Shown piece by piece: positions 17,013 to 24,949 of a stretch of 64,000 bases of DNA (position 1 is the stretch's first letter; each line of letters begins with the position of its first letter). The position numbers were made by a program, and so were the translations under genes. The notes beneath the pieces were generated by a model. It saw nothing but the letters and a program-made list of their open reading frames with translations. It made no database searches and had not been told where the DNA came from. The stretch is from Blastopirellula marina DSM 3645. GTDB taxonomy: Bacteria; Planctomycetota; Planctomycetia; Pirellulales; Pirellulaceae. The DNA lies in NCBI RefSeq assembly GCF_000153105.1, contig NZ_CH672376.1, forward strand, positions 454,711 to 518,710, read 5' to 3'.

Positions 17013-18887
17013 ATGAACTTTCGCCTGGTTTGTAAATTTTTGTCGATCGTCGCATTGCTGATCGGCATCACGATGGTATTTAGCCTGCCGTGGGCCTTTC
17101 CTGCGCTGGGACATCGTACGTCGGAAGCGGCGATTGGTTTTGAGACGGCCGGATTTCAAGCGCTGGTCATTTCGATCGGCTCTTGTTTCGTTTGCTGGGC
17201 GAGTCTTTCGTACTACGCTCGTACCTCCAAGGGAGAGCTCTTTCGCAAAGAAGCGATGGCGGTCGTCGGTCTGAGCTGGGTCTTAGCGACCGTACTGGGC
17301 GGTTTGCCGTTTGTCTTAAGCGGCGCGTCACGCAGTCTGTCGGTCCGTTTGTTTGAAGACGCGGCTCATCCGCCGCAGGTTTTCAACGAGAACGTCGCTC
17401 CCATTACGCCGCTGCAATACCGGCTGGTGACGATCTTGAAAGACGCGCATGCGGTTGGCGTCTCTCGAGATCAATTGACCACGGCCGACGAAGGGGAAGA
17501 ACTGATCACCGCCTTTAACCAGTTGAAGGCGCTGCCCGAATGGACCGACGCGTTGATCGCGCCCGAACAAGAGCCGGCGCCGCTGGATCGTTTTGACCAC
17601 TATCGGATCCGCCCGATCAAGATGAACCTGGCCGATGCGCTATTCGAATCGCAATCAGGGTTTAGCACGACCGGCGCAACGGTGATCGCCAACTTAGAAG
17701 ATCCCGTGCTGGTGCCGCATTGCATCTTGTTCTGGCGCAGCAGCACGCACTTGCTAGGCGGGCTGGGAATCATTGTGTTGTTTGTCGTGGTGCTTGGTCA
17801 GGGTTCGGCCGGCAAGGCGCTGATGCATAACGAAATGCCGGGGCCCTCCAAAGAAGGCGCCCACTCGCGAATGCAGCAAACGGCATGGTATTTCACGGCG
17901 ATTTATCTCGCGCTGAATGCGGTGCTGACGGTCATTTTGTGGCTGTTGGGAATGACTTTTTTCGACGCGCTGTGTCACGCGTTTGGGACGATGGCGACCG
18001 GCGGTTTCAGCACGTTCAACGACAGTCTCGGGCATTTTTACAAGGCCGATCCGTACACCGGTTTTTGGATCGAATACGTCGTGTTGGCGTTCATGGTGTT
18101 GGCCGGCATGAATTTTATGCTGCTCTACTTTCTGGTCGTGCGTCGCAGGTTGAGCGCCTTGTGGAAAGATGTCGAATGGCGCACCTACATGGCGGTTCTC
18201 GCAATTGCGACCGCGCTGGTGATCGCCTTCGGCATGAGCTACGGTGATTTTCGGAGTCACGCGGACCAAACCACTTGGGGCGAAGCGTCTGATGCGCTTC
18301 GTTGCGGTTCGTTTCAGGTCGTTTCGATCATGACGACCACCGGATTTGGAACGCATGACTTTGACGGCTGGAACAGCTTCGGCCGCGGCGTTCTCTTCTT
18401 GCTGATGTTTGTCGGCGGTTGCGCCGGCAGCACCGGCGGCGGTTTGAAGGTGATCCGCCATATCTTGTTTCACAAGATTTTGTACCTGCAAATCGAAAAA
18501 GCGTATCATCCCAGCGTCATTCGCCCGTTGCGATTGGGGGGCAAGCCGGTCGAAGATAACGATTTGCAACAAAACATCTTGGTCTATTTCGGCCTGATCC
18601 TGGTGCTGTTCGTCTTCAGCTGGATGGCGATCATCACGCTTGAGCCTGACTCGACTTGGGGTACGTCGCAGGTTCATATCGAACATAAGCTGATCGACAG
18701 CGCGACCAGCGTAGCGGCGACGCTCAACAACATCGGTCCCGGCTTAGGAGTGATCGGCGCAACGCAGAACTACTCGAACTTCACCTGGTGGACGAAGCTG
18801 CTGTTCGTTTGGCTGATGATGCTAGGACGGTTAGAGATCTTTGCGGTCGCGGTCCTGTTCATTCCCAGCTTCTGGCGCTCTCGGTAG
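17013..18887 (+). CDS. trkH: Trk-type potassium channel subunit TrkH with large extracytoplasmic insertion
   Basis: 624 residues; TrkH is normally about 480. The four selectivity-filter regions are recognisable: SGFSTTGATV, ATGGFSTFNDS, TTTGFGTHDFD and the last in TSVAATLNNIGPGLG. The GCAGSTGGGLKVIRH stretch is typical. The extra length comes mainly from about 100 polar residues (roughly 105-203) between an early transmembrane helix and the first pore loop, on the periplasmic side. It imports potassium under TrkA control. The next gene starts 7 nt after its stop. Confidence 0.93.
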   Translation: MNFRLVCKFLSIVALLIGITMVFSLPWAFPALGHRTSEAAIGFETAGFQALVISIGSCFVCWASLSYYARTSKGELFRKEAMAVVGLSWVLATVLGGLPFVLSGASRSLSVRLFEDAAHPPQVFNENVAPITPLQYRLVTILKDAHAVGVSRDQLTTADEGEELITAFNQLKALPEWTDALIAPEQEPAPLDRFDHYRIRPIKMNLADALFESQSGFSTTGATVIANLEDPVLVPHCILFWRSSTHLLGGLGIIVLFVVVLGQGSAGKALMHNEMPGPSKEGAHSRMQQTAWYFTAIYLALNAVLTVILWLLGMTFFDALCHAFGTMATGGFSTFNDSLGHFYKADPYTGFWIEYVVLAFMVLAGMNFMLLYFLVVRRRLSALWKDVEWRTYMAVLAIATALVIAFGMSYGDFRSHADQTTWGEASDALRCGSFQVVSIMTTTGFGTHDFDGWNSFGRGVLFLLMFVGGCAGSTGGGLKVIRHILFHKILYLQIEKAYHPSVIRPLRLGGKPVEDNDLQQNILVYFGLILVLFVFSWMAIITLEPDSTWGTSQVHIEHKLIDSATSVAATLNNIGPGLGVIGATQNYSNFTWWTKLLFVWLMMLGRLEIFAVAVLFIPSFWRSR

Positions 18888-18894
18888 GCTCGGC

Positions 18895-19860
18895 ATGATT
18901 CGCTGTGCGACGGTTCAGTTTCAGCATCATCCCGGTGACAAGCTGTACAATCTCGCTCAAATCGAAACCTGGTGCCGACGCGCGGCGGAAACCGGCGTGC
19001 AACTGATCACGTTTCCCGAGATGTGCGTCACCGGCTATTGGCACGTTCGCAGTCTAGATCGCGCTGGCGTCGCAGCGCTCGCCGAACCGGTTCCCACAGG
19101 CTCCTCCACGGCGGCGCTCGTAGACTTGGCGAGCCGCTATCAGTTGATCATCGGCGGCGGTCTGATCGAACATGCGGAAGATGGCCAGCTTTACAACACG
19201 TATGTCGTCGCGCTGCCGGATGGCGCCGTTCATCGTCATCGTAAGTTGCACTGTTTCATCAGTCCGTATATGAGCAGCGGCGATCAGTACACGGTGTTCG
19301 ACACGCATCTGGGCGTAAAGCTGGGCGTCTTGATTTGTTGGGACAATAACCTGACCGAGAACGCGCGGATCACCGCCTTGCAAGGCGCCGACATCTTGTT
19401 GGCGCCGCATCAAACCGGCGGAACAGCGTCGCGCAGTCCGCATGCGATGGGAAAAATTGATCCGCAGTTGTGGCATGACCGCGCGCAGAATCCCGCGGCG
19501 CTGCAAGCCGAGACCAACGGCGGCAAAGGACGCGAGTGGCTCCACCGCTGGTTGCCGTCCCGCGCCCACGACAACGGGATGTTCCTCTTGTTCAGCAACG
19601 GCGTGGGACTGGATGATGACGAAGTTCGAACCGGCAACGCGATGATCCTCGATTGCTACGGACGAATCTTGGCCGAGCAGCTGGAACCGACCGACGCGAT
19701 GGTGACGGCCGACGTTGATCTCGATCTGCTGGAGAACTGCACAGGACGGCGCTGGATTCGGGGGAGAAGACCCGAGTTGTATGCGCCGCTGACCGCATCC
19801 TCTGGCAACGAGCTTGATCCGCGGGCAGCGAGATTTTCGACGCGATCTACACGCGAGTAG
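18895..19860 (+). CDS. Carbon-nitrogen hydrolase (nitrilase superfamily)
   Basis: 321 residues from ATG 18895, which lies 7 nt after trkH. The catalytic triad of the superfamily is in place: E42 in ITFPEMCVTG, K118 in HRHRKLHCF and C148 in GVLICWDNN. A member should hydrolyse a non-peptide C-N bond (amide, carbamoyl or nitrile). The exact substrate cannot be read from the sequence. The close spacing suggests it is the last gene of the ferredoxin-trkA-trkH transcript. Confidence 0.9.
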   Translation: MIRCATVQFQHHPGDKLYNLAQIETWCRRAAETGVQLITFPEMCVTGYWHVRSLDRAGVAALAEPVPTGSSTAALVDLASRYQLIIGGGLIEHAEDGQLYNTYVVALPDGAVHRHRKLHCFISPYMSSGDQYTVFDTHLGVKLGVLICWDNNLTENARITALQGADILLAPHQTGGTASRSPHAMGKIDPQLWHDRAQNPAALQAETNGGKGREWLHRWLPSRAHDNGMFLLFSNGVGLDDDEVRTGNAMILDCYGRILAEQLEPTDAMVTADVDLDLLENCTGRRWIRGRRPELYAPLTASSGNELDPRAARFSTRSTRE

Positions 19861-19868
19861 TTGCTCTG

Positions 19869-20249
19869 CTACATCGCCGCAAATTGTTCGGCGAAGATCA
19901 GTCCCCCCACGATCGCCGCGCCGATCGATGTGACCAGCACCGCGCCGCTGGCGACGTCCAGCGCGTTGCGGAGGTGTTCGTTTTCGCCGTGATCAATCGC
20001 TTTCGCGAGCCATTCAATCGCCGAATTAAACAGTTCGGCCGCCAATACCAGCGCGATGCAAAGCAGCAACAGCGACCAGCGAATAATATCGACCGCCAGA
20101 TAGGCCGCGAGCGCGATCACCAGCGCCGAGACGATCAAGTGGACGGCGAAGCTCGACTGGGCGCTTGCGCCGATATAGATGCCGCGAAACGCATCGCGAA
20201 ACTTGGCGACCCAAGTACGCGGCGCCGGTTGGTACGGTGGAGTGGTCAT
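19869..20249 (-). CDS. dgkA: Diacylglycerol kinase / undecaprenol kinase-type DgkA
   Basis: 126 residues with three transmembrane helices. The family core is clear: the Glu/Asn-rich active-site segment LVLAAELFNSAIEWLAKAID and ALDVASGAVLV, which takes the place of the usual AKDMGSAAV. It phosphorylates diacylglycerol or undecaprenol at the inner membrane. It starts 39 nt past the stop of the LptD gene on the same strand, so these two envelope genes are likely cotranscribed. It is convergent with the nitrilase gene, with 8 nt between the stops. Confidence 0.92.
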   Translation of the reverse strand: MTTPPYQPAPRTWVAKFRDAFRGIYIGASAQSSFAVHLIVSALVIALAAYLAVDIIRWSLLLLCIALVLAAELFNSAIEWLAKAIDHGENEHLRNALDVASGAVLVTSIGAAIVGGLIFAEQFAAM

Positions 20250-20288
20250 CGGCGGCGTTCTCCCAGCGAGCGGTGCGAAACGACAACG

Positions 20289-23200
20289 CTATTCTAGCCC
20301 GAACGCACCGACCGGCGGGATCGGTTCTCCGGCGATCTTGCTAAAGCGTCCCGTCGCGAAGAAGCGGGGCTCGAAGCTAATGCCGATGCCGGTAACGGCG
20401 CGACTAGGATCAACATTGAGATTGAACGTGAACAGGCTCGATTCCCCGACACGGGTTAGGAAAATATTCTGACCAAGGTTACCGGCGCTTTCAAAGTCAT
20501 ACGAACTGCCGAGTCCAGCGATCCATTTGTCAGTCATGCGATATTGGAACGATGCGTTCAGAATGTTGGCGACAACCGGCGACTTCATCATTGTGTAGCC
20601 AACATACAAACTACCGATTTGCGGGCGGCTCATCTGAGCGCCCACGTTGACCATCTGCAGACCGTTATCGAACAGGTCCCAGTCGCCATCCGAAACGATC
20701 GAGAAGCGATCGCCGATTTCCCAATTGAAGTCGTAGTTAATCAGGCCGATTGTTTCGCCAAAGTTGTCGCGGCTCGCATCCGGAAAGACCGACGCGCCGA
20801 CGTCAAATTTAATCCAGTCAATAATCCGCTCGCCGCCGGGTGCGCCACGTTTGGTTTGCCATACCTGGCGAAGTTCGAGTCGCGCCACCTGGAGATCGTC
20901 GGCAATTTCGGCGGACGGCGACGATACCGAGTTTTGTAGTCCGTAACGAATCGCATAGTAGCGTTCGTCCACTTCCACCGGCAGCGGCACATTGGTCGGA
21001 AGGTTGAAAGTATTCACTTTGAAGCGGCGAGCGAATTGCTCTTGAGCGTCGTCATCTAGATTGTCATACAGCGGGAAACGCTCAATGTCCTGGCTTGAGT
21101 CGGCGTAGTACGCGTCGCCATACAGGGTGACTTTATGAGCCAAGCCGTTCAGGTTCCACAACTGGCTTTGCACCGCGCGATTGGCCGACCACATCATTAG
21201 CGATCCGCGCACGCCCAACTGACCATAGCCGCGCATCACATCGTTGTTGTTAATGTCTTCATGCCAATAGCCGACTTGTCCCAGTACGTACGGCGTGATC
21301 TTCGTCGGTCCGACATCCAGCGGCAGTTCTAGCGACTGTGTCGTGAACGCGCGAATACCTTCTGAGTCGGTCTCGTACGGGAACAGCGAGAACTTCGCGA
21401 GATCGACCGGGTTGGTCGGCGCTTCGGCCGGCTGCAGATGCAAATAGCCGATTGAGGAATGTGCGTTCCAAGACAATCGATCAAACAACAGAGACTCGCC
21501 GATGATTGTATGATCAAGCTGCGGAATTTTCTCGGTCTGCATGAAGAAGTCGTTGACGCGCGAAGCGCCCGAAAGCGTAAAGCTTTGGTTCTCATACAGT
21601 TTCTCGAGACGGAATCCAGTTGTCGCATCCTTTTCGGTGTTCCACTCACGGTTGAAGTACGACTCTAAAAAGTTGCGATCGCTGACATAGCCAAGTTCGC
21701 CGAAGAAACGGAAATCGCCGCGGAACGTCTGGCGATGCCGGCCGATCGCCTTCCCCCGCCAATCGGTTTCCAGCGGGACAACGCGTCGATCGGCGCCCAA
21801 GTTGTCGGTCCCGCTGTCATGAATTCCCCATGCGTCCAAGTACCCGGTCGCAGGCGTTTTCATGTAGGGAAAGTAGGTTCCATTGAAGTCGAACCGCGTA
21901 CCAACGCCGAAGCCGCGCTCACTGAGATAATCGAGCGACGTATTCCACTCAGTCCCTTCCCAGGGATCCTTGATGCCAAAGATTTCGTAGTTGTCCCACT
22001 CGGTCAGAATCTGCGTGCCAAAGTTGTTGTCGTTGCGTACTTTAACGCTGTTCAAATAGAAGGTGGGGTTCTCGGCGTTGGCCGATAAGGTGGGCCAATA
22101 GAAGACCGGGAAACCTCCCATATAGACGAAGTTGTTTCGCGCGGTGGCCCGCTTTTCATGATCGATGATCGGCGCCGCCGTCAACGGATCAAACTGCGGC
22201 TCGCCGGTAATCGGGTTAATCACTTGTCGTTGCTCGTCGACAAATTCAATCTCGTTCGACTGCAGCCAGTAGTTGGGCACGCCTAAACGGCTAGTGGTGA
22301 TCGATGCGCCGTAGGCTTGGTAATGACTATTGTCGACCCGTTGCAGTACGTCCGCTTTCAGGCGAACCAGACCTTGATAGCCGGGCGCCGGAGTCAGCAG
22401 CTCGGCGCCTAGGACGACGCCGCTTTCGAGGCCTGCGTTGTAGTACATCCGGTCGGCGTAGACAACTTGTTCGCCCTGGCGGAAGACGATGTTTCCCTCG
22501 AGATAAAGCTCGGTATCGATCGCTTCCTCCGATTGACCCGACTGGGCGATACCGCGAATCCCTTTCTTCGACCAGACGACGACACGATCGGCGAGAATAC
22601 TGACCGATCCGACTTCATCGAGCCCGTCGATCAGCACGTTGACGCCGGAGTCGAACATCAGAATCGATTCGCCGGTGACAGGATCGGTCTCTTGCCCGCG
22701 TGTCTGAAAGCCGGTTGCGTAACGGTTGTTAATCGTAATCCGCTTGGCCCGCGGAGTCGGGACGACATTGGCCGGCAGCGCGGCGACGCCGGGCTCTTGA
22801 TATTGAATTTGCATGATCGGCTGCGGCTGACCAATTTTGGTCATGTCGCCTCCTTCACGCTGAATCGCCAGGCCGCGCTGATAAACGGCCGGAGTGACGG
22901 CGCTATGTGCTTCGGGGTCGGGCTGCGGCAGCGTAATTCCATGACTGGTCGCCAGTTCGCCTAGCCAGGTAGGACCGCGGAACCGCCCGCCGTGCAGCCG
23001 ATTTCCATACTCGACGCTCACATCGCCTTCGAGATAGACCTTCATCTTGTGCGGCGCCAAGCGGAACGGCTGCGAGTAGTCGATCCACAACACCGCGTCG
23101 TGCGAAGTGGTGACAGAGTCGCCTTGCTGAATCCGGCAATTGCCAGTGAGGATCCAAACTTCCTGATTCCCTTGTTGCGTCACTTGCGCCGAATCGGACG

Positions 23201-23363
23201 ACACAATGATCGGGTAGGCCTGGCTCGGTTCGGGAAAGGCGATTTCGGCGTGAGCGATGCGCGCAACGTCAGCGACGCCGATGCCAAAGCACCAAACGAC
23301 GATGACCGTCAGTACGGTTCGTACCAGCGGATGGACCAGAGATTGACGCGTCGGGGGGGACAG
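20289..23363 (-). CDS. lptD: LPS-assembly outer-membrane protein LptD (OstA-like)
   Basis: About 1024 residues, longer than the roughly 780 of E. coli LptD. An N-terminal OstA/LptA-like beta-jellyroll (VSSDSAQVTQQGNQEVWILT, GDSVTTSHDAVLWID) is followed by a second jellyroll-like stretch and a large C-terminal beta-barrel (for example NFVYMGGFPVFYWPTLS and many aromatic-ended strands). It would place LPS or a similar glycolipid in the outer membrane. Start: the first standard in-frame start is a GTG at 23204, inside the jellyroll. The frame runs upstream to a stop at 23384, and this part codes a good signal peptide (VLTVIVVWCFGIGVADVA..AHA). CTG 23363, 9 nt after AAGGAA, is the only well-placed start. 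Confidence 0.85.
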   Translation of the reverse strand: MSPPTRQSLVHPLVRTVLTVIVVWCFGIGVADVARIAHAEIAFPEPSQAYPIIVSSDSAQVTQQGNQEVWILTGNCRIQQGDSVTTSHDAVLWIDYSQPFRLAPHKMKVYLEGDVSVEYGNRLHGGRFRGPTWLGELATSHGITLPQPDPEAHSAVTPAVYQRGLAIQREGGDMTKIGQPQPIMQIQYQEPGVAALPANVVPTPRAKRITINNRYATGFQTRGQETDPVTGESILMFDSGVNVLIDGLDEVGSVSILADRVVVWSKKGIRGIAQSGQSEEAIDTELYLEGNIVFRQGEQVVYADRMYYNAGLESGVVLGAELLTPAPGYQGLVRLKADVLQRVDNSHYQAYGASITTSRLGVPNYWLQSNEIEFVDEQRQVINPITGEPQFDPLTAAPIIDHEKRATARNNFVYMGGFPVFYWPTLSANAENPTFYLNSVKVRNDNNFGTQILTEWDNYEIFGIKDPWEGTEWNTSLDYLSERGFGVGTRFDFNGTYFPYMKTPATGYLDAWGIHDSGTDNLGADRRVVPLETDWRGKAIGRHRQTFRGDFRFFGELGYVSDRNFLESYFNREWNTEKDATTGFRLEKLYENQSFTLSGASRVNDFFMQTEKIPQLDHTIIGESLLFDRLSWNAHSSIGYLHLQPAEAPTNPVDLAKFSLFPYETDSEGIRAFTTQSLELPLDVGPTKITPYVLGQVGYWHEDINNNDVMRGYGQLGVRGSLMMWSANRAVQSQLWNLNGLAHKVTLYGDAYYADSSQDIERFPLYDNLDDDAQEQFARRFKVNTFNLPTNVPLPVEVDERYYAIRYGLQNSVSSPSAEIADDLQVARLELRQVWQTKRGAPGGERIIDWIKFDVGASVFPDASRDNFGETIGLINYDFNWEIGDRFSIVSDGDWDLFDNGLQMVNVGAQMSRPQIGSLYVGYTMMKSPVVANILNASFQYRMTDKWIAGLGSSYDFESAGNLGQNIFLTRVGESSLFTFNLNVDPSRAVTGIGISFEPRFFATGRFSKIAGEPIPPVGAFGLE

Positions 23364-23546
23364 CGTTCCGGCTTCCTTGCCTTACAGGGAACGGCGCCAA
23401 CCGCACGTTGCGCGCAGTTGGACCGAGGGTTTTGCGGGGCGGATTATAGGAAGCGATCGCAATGGGAGCAAGGCAGTTTCGTGACGAGCCATTTTGGCTT
23501 AAGCCGCGATGCGATAGCGATTTGCGACGACCATGCGAAAGTCGGG

Positions 23547-24863
23547 CTAGCTTTCGCGTGATTCCTCTTCTTTTTGCCGAGAAACTAGCCTTTGCAGCCC
23601 TGCTGTCGCCAATAAACAGATCACCGGAACCACCGGCGCCCGCATCCGAATGTTGCTCCAAAAGAACGCGTGCACCAGCGTAAAACTGAGGGCTAGCATG
23701 ACTCCCCAAATCCAGGGGGGCGACCACATTTTTCGCCCAATCACCACGATGCCGACGATCGCCAGGCCAAATTCGACCAGGTAAAACGCGCCTACAGCGT
23801 AGCGGGCCAGACGCCGTGATGGGGACTCATCGTGAGATAACGCATGCGGCGCCAGACGCCAAAAGCGGCCGGTCCGAACCAGCGTCGACCAGGCGAACAT
23901 CCCCGGCTGCTGGCGAATGGTCTCTGTCGCTTCGGCGTAGGCGGCCCGGTCTCGCGCCAACTCGTTGGCCGAGGTCGCTCGCTTCGGGTGCGCTTGATTG
24001 AACCGTGTATGCAGTTGGTCGCTATCCCAGACCGGCTGATCGCCGTTTTGCAGAAATTTGTAGAATTCGCGATTGTTGCCCCACAGCAGCGTATATCCCC
24101 CATGCGTGGTTCCCAGCACGATGTGGTTGTCAAAGATCAGATAGTTGCGCGCCACCCACGGAGCGAGCAAAAAAGCGCTGATCATCGCAATCACCGCCGC
24201 CGCCGCGATTCCCCGGTATCGGCGATAATAGACGACTGCCAAAGTCACGGTGCACATCGCCAGCCAGACCAAAAAAGTCGGCCGCGAATAGACGGCCAGC
24301 ATCATCGCTCCGGCGACGTTGATCGCCTGGACGGTCATGTTCCGTTTGTAGTGCTCGGCGTCGGCCAGCATCGTTTTGGTGAGAATCGTCAGCGCCAACA
24401 GCGCCGCCGCGGCCAAGAGCGTCCCTAACGTCTCGGTCATCACAACCATCGCTTGGTTCAGCAAAACAGGATCAATTGCCGTCAGCATTGCGGCTAGCCA
24501 GGCCCAATTGCGATATCCCATCGCGACCGCCCACGCATAGACGATCCCCACGGTGAACACGCCCAGCACCAGATGGAGCGCGGCGACCTCGGCCGGCGTA
24601 ATCTCGCCTGATGGAGAGCAAATCGCCAATAGCAGCGGGTAGAGAGCCGGACGATAGGCGGTTGGCTCAGCCGGGTCGTCCAGGGTAAACGAGTGTTTTT
24701 CGATCAGATGGAGCGCCAGCAGGCGATAACTGTCAGGATCGTCCGCCAAACGTGCCAACGAAACATAGCCAACAGCGCCGCGCACGAGCAACGCGGCCAG
24801 TAGAACCAGCAGAAATCGTCGGTCGGCGAGCAAGCGATAGACAGGGGGGGAGTCGTTTTCCAT
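23547..24863 (-). CDS. GT39/ArnT-like polytopic membrane glycosyltransferase
   Basis: 438 residues with about 9-10 transmembrane helices. The first periplasmic loop carries the acidic motif LADDPDSYRLLA, typical of GT-C enzymes that use polyprenyl-phosphate sugars, followed by the family-like AYRPALYPLLLA. A polar loop (about 240-320) separates the helix groups. The likely role is sugar transfer to lipid or protein at the periplasmic face. It is in the same orientation as lptD, 184 nt upstream, and divergent from the MMPL exporter gene. Its C-terminus is highly charged (RQKEEESRES). Confidence 0.82.
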   Translation of the reverse strand: MENDSPPVYRLLADRRFLLVLLAALLVRGAVGYVSLARLADDPDSYRLLALHLIEKHSFTLDDPAEPTAYRPALYPLLLAICSPSGEITPAEVAALHLVLGVFTVGIVYAWAVAMGYRNWAWLAAMLTAIDPVLLNQAMVVMTETLGTLLAAAALLALTILTKTMLADAEHYKRNMTVQAINVAGAMMLAVYSRPTFLVWLAMCTVTLAVVYYRRYRGIAAAAVIAMISAFLLAPWVARNYLIFDNHIVLGTTHGGYTLLWGNNREFYKFLQNGDQPVWDSDQLHTRFNQAHPKRATSANELARDRAAYAEATETIRQQPGMFAWSTLVRTGRFWRLAPHALSHDESPSRRLARYAVGAFYLVEFGLAIVGIVVIGRKMWSPPWIWGVMLALSFTLVHAFFWSNIRMRAPVVPVICLLATAGLQRLVSRQKEEESRES

Positions 24864-24949
24864 GGAGACATTGTAACACCGCGACTCCCCACAGACGCCG
24901 CCAGCGGCTTACAATACCAGGACGTTCCTTCTACCCCCCGGAAACGCCT

